Positions 1-7,230 of a stretch of 7,667 nt of DNA are shown one piece after another. The notes beneath the pieces are model-generated. The model had not been told where the DNA came from, ran no database searches, and was given only the letters and a program-made list of their open reading frames with translations. Position numbers and translations under genes: made by a program. The stretch covers positions 1-7,667 of the forward strand of contig JALRCP010000124.1 of the NCBI GenBank assembly GCA_023257325.1, given 5' to 3'. This stretch comes from Polynucleobacter sp. Its GTDB lineage: Bacteria; Pseudomonadota; Gammaproteobacteria; Burkholderiales; Burkholderiaceae. Position 1 is the first letter of the stretch. Each line of letters begins with the position of its first letter.

Positions 1-2981
1 GAAACCGCACTGGCAGCCACCTCTTGAAAGATCTCCCTAGCAGCCTGTGCATACTCAGCCCTTAACTGACCCAGATTTCGATCAACCTCAATTTGACGGC
101 CATATTCATCGACTAAACGGAAATTCATAAGGCAATGAAGTGGTAGATTTTCCGGACGAAAATCCGCTTTTTGAACCTGAACTTGGGTGCGTGTTTTGAT
201 GTCGGCCATTAAAGCCTCTAAATAATCGCCCTCACCAAATGATTGTGACTCAACCTGTCGTTCAATGAAATTTTTAGCGTATTCAGGAAGTGGCACGCAA
301 TGACGTCTCAACTTCTGTGGAAGAGACTTTAATAACAATTGTGTCTTTTCAACGGCCAAACCCGGAACCAACCAATCACAGCGTCTTGGATCAACTTGAT
401 TCAATAAGGCCAATGGCACCACCATCGTCACACCATCTTTAGGGCTACCTGGCTCAAAGTGATAATTGAGTTGTAATTCGGTGCCGGCCATTTTGATGGT
501 TTTTGGGTAACGATCCAGCGTAATCCCAGCCGCCTCATGGCGCATCAAATCAGCCTTGTCCAATTTAAGCGAGGCTCCTGCCGGTTGACTCTCTTTGAGC
601 CATGCCTCCAAAGTCTGCTTGCTCAAAACAGACTTTGGTAAATGCTGGTCATAGAATGCAAATAACAACTCATCATCAACCAGCACATCTTGACGGCGTG
701 AACGATGCTCTAGGGCCTCAATTTGTTTGATGAGATTTAAGTTGTGCCAAAAAAAAGAATACAGAGAACCGCCCTGTTTTTGCGCTTGAGCCGCTTCTAG
801 GGAGCCAAATAAATCTGCCTCTACCAAGGCTCTTTGAATAAAAATACGACGCGCCTCTTCTGCATCCTTGGGTGAGAATCTAATCTTACGTCCATGATAA
901 ATCGGTAATCCGTATAAAGTACCGCGCTCGTGAGCCATCACCTCACCTTGACGTGCATCCCAAAATGGATCACTCCAAGAACGAATGATGCGATGACTGG
1001 CCACCTTCTCAACCCACTGCGGTTCAATCTTGGCAATGGTTCTCGCAAACAAGCGACTGGTTTCTACTAACTCTGAAGCCAAAATCCAAGCACCAGCCTT
1101 TTTACCGATGGTTGATCCCGGCCATATCGTCAGCTTAATGCCCCTAGCCCCCTCATAAATACCTGGACCATTTTTATCATCCTCAGATTTCTTGGCAATA
1201 TTGCCTAATAAACCCGTTAATAGAGATCCATGAATTTGCTCAAAAGTAGCCGGAGAAGCATTTTCTTTCCAACCCTGCTCCATTAACAAACGATGCAACT
1301 GACCATGAACATCACGCCATTCACGCATGCGACGTGGAGAAATAAAATGAGACTTACAGAGATTTTCAAGCTGACGATTACTTTGTTTATGCGTCAATGC
1401 ATCGTGATACCAATCCCATAGTTTCACAAATGATAAAAATTCTGATCGCTCATCTGCAAATACTTTATGAGCCGCATCGGCTGCTTGGGCAAATTCCAAG
1501 GGGCGATCTCTAGGGTCTTGGGTCGCCATCGCAGTAGCGATGATCAGGACTTCTCGCAAAGCCTGCTGCTCCTTTGCAGCCAGCAACATCCTGCCAACCT
1601 TGGGATCCAAGGGCAAGGCGGCCAATTGCTTACCAATGGGGGTTAACGCGCCCTGCCTCGGCCCCTCAGATTCCATAGCACCCAACTCCTCAAGAAGTTG
1701 AACACCATCCGTAATTGCACGACCTAAAGGAGGTTCGATGAATGGGAATTCTTGAATTCTTGGCAACTTCAAGGCCCTCATTCTGAGAATGACAGCGGCC
1801 AAAGAACTTCTCAGAATTTCTGGGTCAGTAAATTTAGGGCGGGCATTGAAGTCAGCTTCATCGTATAAGCGGATACAAATGCCATCCGCCACGCGACCAC
1901 AACGACCCGCTCTTTGGTTAGCGGCTGCCTGAGAAATTGGCTCAACTTGTAATTGCTCCACTTTGTTTCGATACGAATAACGCTTAACCCTAGCTAGCCC
2001 TGCGTCAATCACAAAACGAATTCCAGGCACAGTTAAAGAGGTTTCCGCCACATTGGTCGCCAAAACAATTCTTCTGCCACCTCCCGATTGAAAAACCCTC
2101 TCCTGTTCTGCAACGGATTGACGCGCAAACAAGCTCAAAACTTCCGGATGAAAACGCTGATTTAGGATGTGATCTTTTCGAATGGCCTCGGCACAGTCTC
2201 GAATCTCGCGTTCCCCAGGTAGAAACACCAAAATATCTCCTGCGGTCTGGGGACCTTCGCGCCAAAGCTCAAGGACAGCGTCCACTACGGCATCAGGAAT
2301 TTCTGTTGCTTCCTTTTGCCCTGGTTTTAATAAGGGTTGATAGCGAACTTCTACAGGATATAGACGACCACTTACCTCAATCACAGGGGCCAACTGATCA
2401 TGATTAGCAAAATGTTTTGCAAAACGTTCAGCATCAATCGTGGCTGAAGTCACAATGACCTTTAAATCAGGACGCTTGGGTAAAAGCTGACGTAAATATC
2501 CCAATAAAAAATCAATGTTAAGACTGCGCTCATGAGCTTCGTCAATAATGATCGTGTCATAGGCATTTAATAGAGGATCTCTTTGAGTTTCAGCCAATAG
2601 GATGCCGTCCGTCATTAACTTGACTGAAGCTGTGGCACTTGTTTTATCAGCAAACCTCACTTGATAGCCCACATCCTCACCCAAGGGGCTTCCTAACTCT
2701 TGGGCAATGCGTTTGGCCGTTGAGGTGGCAGCAATCCTTCGTGGTTGGGTATGGCCGATGAGCTTTTGAGTGCCATTGGCACGCCCTCTTCCCATGGCTA
2801 AACAAATTTTAGGCAGCTGCGTGGTCTTGCCAGAACCGGTTTCTCCGCACACAATGACAACTTGGTGCTGTTCCAAGGCGCGGGTGATTTTCTCCCGTTG
2901 CCCTGAGACAGGTAAGTTTTCGGGAAACTCAATTTTTAAAAGTTTGGTTATTTTTTCTGGTTGCACCCTATAATTTTCCAC
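1..2981 (-). CDS. hrpA: ATP-dependent DEAH-box RNA helicase HrpA (C-terminal end outside the window)
   Basis: This is a continuous minus-strand frame of 993 codons that runs off the left edge. E. coli HrpA is about 1300 residues, so roughly 300 C-terminal residues are missing. Visible motifs, numbered from GTG 2981: Walker A GETGSGKT (46-53), motif Ia GHTQPRRIAA (76-85), DEAH box (147-150, coded at 2543-2532), the SAT motif in VTSATID, ATNVAETSLTVPG (motif V), and motif VI QRAGRCGR (356-363). Helicase-associated, OB-like and DUF3418-type sequence follows. HrpA is a cytoplasmic NTP-dependent RNA helicase linked to mRNA processing and rescue of stalled or collided ribosomes. The start is uncertain. 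An in-frame TGA at 2996-2994 prevents upstream extension, no ATG precedes the P-loop, and GTG 2981 or GTG 2966 are the only plausible starts. The protein therefore lacks the roughly 60-residue N-terminal region of enteric HrpA. Neither start has a strong Shine-Dalgarno sequence. The family call is very secure; the exact 5' end is not. Confidence 0.96.
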   Translation of the reverse strand, partial: MENYRVQPEKITKLLKIEFPENLPVSGQREKITRALEQHQVVIVCGETGSGKTTQLPKICLAMGRGRANGTQKLIGHTQPRRIAATSTAKRIAQELGSPLGEDVGYQVRFADKTSATASVKLMTDGILLAETQRDPLLNAYDTIIIDEAHERSLNIDFLLGYLRQLLPKRPDLKVIVTSATIDAERFAKHFANHDQLAPVIEVSGRLYPVEVRYQPLLKPGQKEATEIPDAVVDAVLELWREGPQTAGDILVFLPGEREIRDCAEAIRKDHILNQRFHPEVLSLFARQSVAEQERVFQSGGGRRIVLATNVAETSLTVPGIRFVIDAGLARVKRYSYRNKVEQLQVEPISQAAANQRAGRCGRVADGICIRLYDEADFNARPKFTDPEILRSSLAAVILRMRALKLPRIQEFPFIEPPLGRAITDGVQLLEELGAMESEGPRQGALTPIGKQLAALPLDPKVGRMLLAAKEQQALREVLIIATAMATQDPRDRPLEFAQAADAAHKVFADERSEFLSFVKLWDWYHDALTHKQSNRQLENLCKSHFISPRRMREWRDVHGQLHRLLMEQGWKENASPATFEQIHGSLLTGLLGNIAKKSEDDKNGPGIYEGARGIKLTIWPGSTIGKKAGAWILASELVETSRLFARTIAKIEPQWVEKVASHRIIRSWSDPFWDARQGEVMAHERGTLYGLPIYHGRKIRFSPKDAEEARRIFIQRALVEADLFGSLEAAQAQKQGGSLYSFFWHNLNLIKQIEALEHRSRRQDVLVDDELLFAFYDQHLPKSVLSKQTLEAWLKESQPAGASLKLDKADLMRHEAAGITLDRYPKTIKMAGTELQLNYHFEPGSPKDGVTMVVPLALLNQVDPRRCDWLVPGLAVEKTQLLLKSLPQKLRRHCVPLPEYAKNFIERQVESQSFGEGDYLEALMADIKTRTQVQVQKADFRPENLPLHCLMNFRLVDEYGRQIEVDRNLGQLRAEYAQAAREIFQEVAASAV
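2944..2974 (+). promoter_or_regulatory. Putative argA promoter inside the 5' end of hrpA, predicting a leaderless mRNA
   Basis: A perfect TATAAT lies at 2969-2974, only 8 nt before the argA ATG at 2983. A weak -35-like TTGGTT lies at 2944-2949 with a 19-bp spacer. Usual -10 to +1 spacing puts transcription start at about 2981-2983, on or next to the ATG. The element overlaps the first codons of hrpA on the other strand. The -10 hexamer is seen directly; promoter activity and the start site are inferred. The -35 match and the long spacer are the weak points. Confidence 0.6.
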
Positions 2982-2982
2982 T

Positions 2983-4320
2983 ATGCCTACAAATCAAGCT
3001 CAAAATAATTTTCCTTTCGTTGCCTGGCTTCGCGACGTGGCCCCCTACATCCATAGTTTTAGGGGTAAAACCTTCGTCATCGGCTTTGCTGGCGAATTGG
3101 TTCAAAAAGGTGGCTTAGAAGCCCTAATTCAGGATGTGGCCATGCTGCATGCCATGGGGATGAGAATCGTGTTGGTTCATGGTTCACGCCCACAAGTTCA
3201 AGAACAGCTTGATTTAAGAAAAGTAACCAGTCGCTACGGTACGGGAGCCATGAGCGGCTACAGAATCACAGACCCTGCTGCTTTGGAATGCGCCAAAGAG
3301 GCATCTGGCGAACTACGCCTTGATATTGAAGCCGCCTTTAGTCAAGGTTTACCCAATACACCGATGGCAGGTTCCAGAATTTCAGTGATTTCTGGCAACT
3401 TCATTACTGCAAGACCAGTGGGCATTGTTGATGGCGTTGATTTCATGCACACCGGTCTCGTTAGAAAAGTAGACTCCGAATCGATTGCTCACTCTCTTGC
3501 TAATAATAAGATTGTGTTGATGTCACCCCTTGGCTTTTCACCCACGGGCCAGGCATTCAATATCGCTTACGAAGATGTAGCCACTGCGACAGCCATGGCT
3601 GTCAAAGCCGATAAGTTGATTTTCTTGACCGAATATAACGGCATTACAGATACAGATGGCGAACTCATCAAAGAGTTCTCATTGCGCCAACTTGAAGATC
3701 ACATCAATGGTTTAACCCTGGCGGATGCTGATTTGAAAGTATTGCTACAAAATGCGATTCGAGCCATTAAATCTGGGGTGAGCCGGGTTCATTTATTGCC
3801 CCATGATCGTGATGGCGCTCTCCTAGAGGAATTGTTTACCCACGATGGCATCAGTACCATGATTGCTGCATCAGATATTGAGCATTTGCGTGAAGCCAAC
3901 TTAGATGATGTTGGCGGTATTTTGCAACTGATTGAACCCCTAGAGGATGAAGGTATCTTGGTGGCACGTGGACGTGACGTGATTGAACGCGATATCACTC
4001 ACTTCTCAGTAATTGAGCATGACCGAGTGCTGTTTGGTTGCGCCGCCTTATTTCCCTACTCCAATGGCGTGGGTGAATTATCCTGCCTGGCTGTTGACCC
4101 ACAAGCTCAAGAATCGGGTGATGGCGAACGACTGCTTAAACGCATTGAAGCCAGAGCGAAAGCCGCAGGTCTCAAAAAGATTTTTGTTTTAACCACCCGC
4201 ACAGAACACTGGTTTCTAAAACGCGGTTTTATTCGTGCCAGTGTGGATGATCTTCCAGCAGAAAGAAAAGAACTCTACAACTGGGAGCGCAAATCCATGG
4301 TGTTAATTAAAAACATTTGA
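2983..4320 (+). CDS. argA: Amino-acid N-acetyltransferase (N-acetylglutamate synthase)
   Basis: This enzyme transfers acetyl from acetyl-CoA to the alpha-amino group of glutamate, the committed first step of arginine synthesis, in the cytoplasm. Its 445 residues match the classical ArgA architecture (E. coli, 443). An amino-acid-kinase-like domain (about 20-290) carries RGKTFVI (27-33), VLVHGSRPQV (63-72) and SGNFITARPVG (137-147). A GNAT acetyltransferase domain (about 296-445) carries LSCLAVDP (366-373), an acetyl-CoA-binding GDGERLL (379-385) and FVLTTRTEHWF (401-411). In ArgA enzymes the kinase-like domain has no kinase activity and binds the feedback inhibitor arginine. ATG 2983 is the first possible start, because an in-frame TAA sits at 2971-2973. 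Alignment with E. coli ArgA holds from the N-terminus. No Shine-Dalgarno sequence precedes it. It heads an apparent operon with yggX (32-nt gap). Confident by motif and full-length similarity. Confidence 0.97.
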   Translation: MPTNQAQNNFPFVAWLRDVAPYIHSFRGKTFVIGFAGELVQKGGLEALIQDVAMLHAMGMRIVLVHGSRPQVQEQLDLRKVTSRYGTGAMSGYRITDPAALECAKEASGELRLDIEAAFSQGLPNTPMAGSRISVISGNFITARPVGIVDGVDFMHTGLVRKVDSESIAHSLANNKIVLMSPLGFSPTGQAFNIAYEDVATATAMAVKADKLIFLTEYNGITDTDGELIKEFSLRQLEDHINGLTLADADLKVLLQNAIRAIKSGVSRVHLLPHDRDGALLEELFTHDGISTMIAASDIEHLREANLDDVGGILQLIEPLEDEGILVARGRDVIERDITHFSVIEHDRVLFGCAALFPYSNGVGELSCLAVDPQAQESGDGERLLKRIEARAKAAGLKKIFVLTTRTEHWFLKRGFIRASVDDLPAERKELYNWERKSMVLIKNI

Positions 4321-4340
4321 TAACCATAATTCATTGATTA

Positions 4341-4346
4341 AAGAGG
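4341..4346 (+). promoter_or_regulatory. Ribosome binding site of yggX
   Basis: AAGAGG sits 6 nt upstream of the yggX ATG, inside the 32-nt argA-yggX gap. This is a clear Shine-Dalgarno match. It contrasts with argA, the upstream gene of the same apparent transcript, which has none. Identified by sequence and spacing only. Confidence 0.8.
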
Positions 4347-4352
4347 TAAAAG

Positions 4353-4625
4353 ATGGCTCGTATGATTCATTGCATCAAATTAAATAAAGAGGCAGAAGGC
4401 CTAGACTTCGCTCCTTTACCAGGTGAACTGGGCAAAAAAATTTGGCAAGAGGTATCCAAAGAAGCATGGGCAGGTTGGTTAAAGCAACAAACCATGTTGA
4501 TCAATGAAAATCGTTTAAATATGGCTGATACACGGGCTCGTCAGTACCTTCTTAAGCAAGTAGAAAAATATTTCTATGGTGATGGTGCTGATGCTGTTCA
4601 AGGCTATGTTCCTGAAAGTAAATAA
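4353..4625 (+). CDS. yggX: Fe(2+)-trafficking / oxidative damage protection protein YggX
   Basis: A small cytoplasmic protein of the YggX family. The family is linked to iron handling, repair or protection of iron-sulfur clusters, and resistance to oxidative stress. Length is 90 residues, against 91 in E. coli. Family hallmarks are visible: the single conserved cysteine Cys7 in [47 protein letters not shown] and the C-terminal GYVPE. The start is supported by AAGAGG at 4341-4346 with 6-nt spacing and by alignment of Cys7. It lies 32 nt after argA on the same strand with no obvious terminator between, so co-transcription is likely. The terminator at 4647-4676 closes the unit. The biochemical role of YggX is less settled than its family identity. 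Confidence 0.96.
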   Translation: MARMIHCIKLNKEAEGLDFAPLPGELGKKIWQEVSKEAWAGWLKQQTMLINENRLNMADTRARQYLLKQVEKYFYGDGADAVQGYVPESK

Positions 4626-4646
4626 TTCTTAGTTCACTCTTGAAGA

Positions 4647-4676
4647 CAAAAAGGACGCTTGAGAGCGTCCTTTTTG
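4647..4676. terminator. Bidirectional intrinsic terminator between convergent yggX and rpiA
   Basis: A perfect inverted repeat with 13-bp arms (4647-4659 and 4664-4676) and a 4-nt TGAG loop. The GC-rich core GGACGCT/AGCGTCC is flanked by five A on one side and five T on the other. Each strand therefore reads as a hairpin followed by a U-tract. It lies 21 nt after the yggX stop and 26 nt beyond the rpiA stop, so one hairpin can end both transcripts. Confidence 0.93.
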
Positions 4677-4702
4677 ATGGAATGAAAATGGCTGAAGCTC
4701 AG

Positions 4703-5395
4703 TTAGTAAGTTTGACGTCTTACACCACCAGATTCTCCAATCAGCAAGACATCTGCCTTTCTTCTTGCAAATAGTCCGTTACAGATCACCCCAGGAATCT
4801 GATTAATCTGTGACTCTAGCTCAACTGGATGGGTGATTTTTAAACCAGCCACGTCCAAAATCCAAGCTTGGTTATCAGTCACAAAGGCCTGCTCACCACC
4901 CTTTACCTTTCTGAGCGTGACCACCCCACCAAGATGGACTAATTCACGAGATACTTGAGCACTGGCCATTGGAATAACTTCGACAGGCAATGGAAACTGA
5001 CCCATCACATCCACTTGCTTACTACCATCACAGATGCAGACAAACGTTTTAGCCAATTGAGCCACAATTTTTTCACGTGTCAGAGCACCACCACCGCCTT
5101 TGAGCATATGACCCTTTGGATCTATTTCATCGGCCCCATCCACGTACATGGGTAAGGATTCCACTGAATTACTATCGAGAACTAGAAAGCCATGGCTTTT
5201 TAAGCGGTCCGTGCTGACTTGAGAGCTTGAAACCACTCCTGCAAAATGAGATGCATGAGGTGCCAACGCATCAATGAACAAATTGGCCGTTGATCCTGTG
5301 CCAACACCCAAAATGCCACCAGGAGCCATATTTTTTAAAACTTCTTCTTTGGCTGCCTCTGCAACCATTGCTTTAAGTTGATCTTGGGTATACAT
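4703..5395 (-). CDS. rpiA: Ribose-5-phosphate isomerase A
   Basis: Cytoplasmic interconversion of ribose 5-phosphate and ribulose 5-phosphate in the non-oxidative pentose phosphate pathway, supplying ribose for nucleotides. Length is 230 residues (E. coli RpiA, 219). Family motifs in order: phosphate-binding GVGTGSTA (30-37), [10 protein letters not shown] (56-65), YVDGADEID (84-92), [13 protein letters not shown] (98-110), [10 protein letters not shown] (135-144) and GLFA (207-210). By alignment with E. coli D81, D84, K94 and E103, the active-site residues here are D86, D89, K99 and E108, and all are present. ATG 5395 is the earliest possible start: an in-frame TAA lies upstream with no ATG, GTG or TTG between. 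No Shine-Dalgarno sequence precedes it. It is divergent from tal, the pathway partner, and convergent with yggX. Function is secure. Confidence 0.97.
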   Translation of the reverse strand: MYTQDQLKAMVAEAAKEEVLKNMAPGGILGVGTGSTANLFIDALAPHASHFAGVVSSSQVSTDRLKSHGFLVLDSNSVESLPMYVDGADEIDPKGHMLKGGGGALTREKIVAQLAKTFVCICDGSKQVDVMGQFPLPVEVIPMASAQVSRELVHLGGVVTLRKVKGGEQAFVTDNQAWILDVAGLKITHPVELESQINQIPGVICNGLFARRKADVLLIGESGGVRRQTY

Positions 5396-5466
5396 AAAAT
5401 TTGTTTTTAATAATGAATGAGAGTTAATTTACAGCATTATCTGAGAAGCACTCTAAAATAAGAAAC
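5396..5466. promoter_or_regulatory. Divergent rpiA/tal promoter region
   Basis: This 71-bp AT-rich gap must hold the promoters of both genes. For tal (plus), TAAAAT at 5454-5459 ends 7 nt before the ATG, with TTTACA at 5428-5433 as a possible -35 (20-bp spacer, long). For rpiA (minus), a possible -10 GATAAT at 5441-5436 with a poor -35 TTCTTA at 5464-5459 (17-bp spacer) would give a leader of about 34 nt. An alternative -10 TATTAA at 5412-5407 would give a leader of only about 4-5 nt. No operator or riboswitch is recognisable. The candidate elements interleave, so the two promoters may compete. The hexamers are seen; their function is inferred. Confidence 0.5.
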
Positions 5467-6414
5467 ATGAGCACATTACTAGAGCAATTAAAGCAATACA
5501 CGACCGTGGTCGCTGATACCGGCGATTTTGAGCGCATGAAAGCGTTTTTACCTCAAGATGCCACCACCAACCCTTCTTTGATCCTGAAGGCGGCTCAACT
5601 GCCCAGCTATCAGCCATTGATTCATGAAGTAAAGGGAAAATCTTCAGACAAGCCAGTTGATCAAGTGATTGATGCCTTATTGGTGGCTTTTGGCATTGAA
5701 ATATTAAAAATAGTTCCTGGCCGTGTGTCCACTGAAGTAGATGCCCGATTATCTTTTGATACCCAAGGAACAGTTCATAAAGCCCGTGAAATCATCGCTC
5801 TGTATGAAGCGTTTGGTATTTCCAGAAATCGTGTACTGATCAAAATTGCTAGCACTTGGGAAGGCATTCAAGCAGCTCAAGTTCTTCAATCTGAAGGCAT
5901 TGCCTGCAATATGACTTTGCTATTTAGCTTGGTCCAAGCTGCGGCATGCGCCGAAGCCAAAGCTCAATTAATTTCTCCATTTGTTGGACGAATTACTGAT
6001 TGGCATAAAAAATCATTGGGAACCCAGTGGCAAGATGACATCCATGGTGGCGCCAATGATCCTGGTGTAGTCTCTGTTAAAAATATCTTCAATTACTACA
6101 AAAAGTTTGATATCCCAACGGAAGTCATGGGGGCTAGCTTTAGAAACATCGGTCAAATCATTCATTTGGCCGGTTGCGATTTGCTGACAATCAGTCCTGA
6201 ACTACTGGCTGAACTTCAGGGCAAAGAGGGCACGCTTCAACCGTCTCTTATTGCTGAACAAGCCAAGCAACTTGATCATGTTTTAATAGACAGCAGTGAA
6301 ACTGCCTTCCGCTATCAGCTTAATCAAGATGCCATGGCCACGGAAAAGCTCGCCGAAGGAATTCGTTTGTTCTGTGCAGACATTGAAAAACTAGAAAAAG
6401 TTTTATCAAGTTAA
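5467..6414 (+). CDS. tal: Transaldolase (TalB type)
   Basis: Moves a dihydroxyacetone unit from sedoheptulose 7-phosphate to glyceraldehyde 3-phosphate, giving erythrose 4-phosphate and fructose 6-phosphate. It is cytoplasmic and part of the non-oxidative pentose phosphate pathway. The 315 residues match the long TalB/TalA class (E. coli TalB 317) rather than the short fructose-6-phosphate aldolase-like class of about 220. Motifs: VVADTGDF with Asp17 (14-21), DATTNPSL (31-38), [12 protein letters not shown] with Glu90 (87-98), the Schiff-base lysine Lys126 in [11 protein letters not shown] (123-133), CNMTLLFS (147-154), PFVGRITDW (171-179) and MGASFRN (221-227). ATG 5467 is the first possible start after an in-frame TAA at 5425-5427, and it has no Shine-Dalgarno sequence. 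It is divergent from rpiA and convergent with rlmB across 15 bp without a clear terminator. Confidence 0.97.
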   Translation: MSTLLEQLKQYTTVVADTGDFERMKAFLPQDATTNPSLILKAAQLPSYQPLIHEVKGKSSDKPVDQVIDALLVAFGIEILKIVPGRVSTEVDARLSFDTQGTVHKAREIIALYEAFGISRNRVLIKIASTWEGIQAAQVLQSEGIACNMTLLFSLVQAAACAEAKAQLISPFVGRITDWHKKSLGTQWQDDIHGGANDPGVVSVKNIFNYYKKFDIPTEVMGASFRNIGQIIHLAGCDLLTISPELLAELQGKEGTLQPSLIAEQAKQLDHVLIDSSETAFRYQLNQDAMATEKLAEGIRLFCADIEKLEKVLSS

Positions 6415-6429
6415 CTCTTTAAGAATTCT

Positions 6430-7230
6430 TTAATGGCCTTTGGCTAGGCGCTGCCGTCTTGCCTCATAAAGACTGACCCCACTAGCCACTGAGACATTTA
6501 AACTCTCAACGCCTCCTAGCATAGGGATTTTGACCAACTCGTCACAAGTTTCTCGGGTCAGACGTCGCATCCCTTCACCCTCAGCACCCATGACCAAAGC
6601 AACGGGACCAGTCAAATCAACGTCATATAAAGTTTTTTCTGTTTGATCATCGGTTCCGATGAGCCAAACACCCGCTTCCTGCAACTCACGCATGGTGCGT
6701 GCCAGATTAGTAACAGCAATCAATGGCATGGTTTCAGCGGCACCACTGGCCACTTTACTGACAGTGGCATTGAGATGCGCTGATCGATCCTTGGGAACAA
6801 TTACAGCATCCACTCCAGCACCGTCGGCAACCCGCAAACAGGCTCCTAAATTATGTGGGTCAGTCACCCCATCTAGAATCAGCAACAATGCTGGACCAGT
6901 CAATGCATCTAGTAACTCATCTAAAGTTTGAACTTTGGAAATACTGTCAGCAAAAGCCACCACTCCCTGATGACGATCATTGCCTGCTAACATTCTCAAA
7001 CGTTCAGTGTCTGCCTGATGCAAACGTCGGCCTAAAATGGGTTCAGCAGACTTAATAAAATCTTGCATCCGACGATCACGCCTAGCGGGATCAACATAAA
7101 CAGTTCTAAGTGACTCTGGATCTTGACGCAAACGTGCAATCACTGCATGAAACCCCAAAATCATCTGCTTACCATCACCACCCTGCTTTGATTCACGGGA
7201 AAGCTTGGATTGTTTTTCATTTTCTGACAT
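6430..7230 (-). CDS. rlmB: 23S rRNA (guanosine(2251)-2'-O)-methyltransferase RlmB
   Basis: A SpoU/TrmH-family (SPOUT) S-adenosylmethionine-dependent methyltransferase acting on G2251 in the peptidyl-transferase P-loop of 23S rRNA. Of its 266 residues, about 23-100 form the L30e-like RNA-binding domain (MILGFHAV at 23-30) and about 112-262 the knotted catalytic domain. The three SPOUT motifs are intact: [15 protein letters not shown] (119-133, with N127 and R133), [11 protein letters not shown] (211-221) and [15 protein letters not shown] (235-249). The start at 7230 overlaps the rnr stop by one base (TAATG) and is preceded by AAAGG, so translational coupling is likely. It adds a polar N-terminal stretch of about 22 residues compared with E. 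coli RlmB (243). ATG at codon 23 is a possible alternative start. A related tRNA/rRNA SpoU enzyme is the main alternative, but position after rnr favours RlmB. Confidence 0.94.
   Translation of the reverse strand: MSENEKQSKLSRESKQGGDGKQMILGFHAVIARLRQDPESLRTVYVDPARRDRRMQDFIKSAEPILGRRLHQADTERLRMLAGNDRHQGVVAFADSISKVQTLDELLDALTGPALLLILDGVTDPHNLGACLRVADGAGVDAVIVPKDRSAHLNATVSKVASGAAETMPLIAVTNLARTMRELQEAGVWLIGTDDQTEKTLYDVDLTGPVALVMGAEGEGMRRLTRETCDELVKIPMLGGVESLNVSVASGVSLYEARRQRLAKGH

Noticed and set aside
1746..1761. Tandem GAATTCTT repeat
   Set aside because: Two copies inside hrpA, explained by the codons of RIQEF; no further copies nearby.
2005..2265. 86-codon minus-strand frame
   Set aside because: Out-of-frame shadow inside hrpA, whose own frame runs through here with helicase motifs.
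2770..2973. 67-codon plus-strand frame
   Set aside because: Antisense to the HrpA P-loop region; no family resemblance, and it ends at the TAA just upstream of argA.
3789..3998. 69-codon minus-strand frame
   Set aside because: Antisense shadow of argA; Ser/Arg-rich with no recognisable domain.
4325..4330. CATAAT as an internal yggX promoter
   Set aside because: No matching -35; the short gap after argA and the good Shine-Dalgarno site are better explained by an operon.
4955..5155. 66-codon plus-strand frame
   Set aside because: Antisense shadow of rpiA across its active-site motifs, which explain the sequence.
6387..6404. Hairpin AAAACT / AGTTTT at the end of tal
   Set aside because: Six-bp stem, mostly A-T and inside coding sequence; too weak to call a terminator.
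6659..7055. Two overlapping plus-strand frames
   Set aside because: Both are antisense to the conserved RlmB coding region; no domains or start signals.
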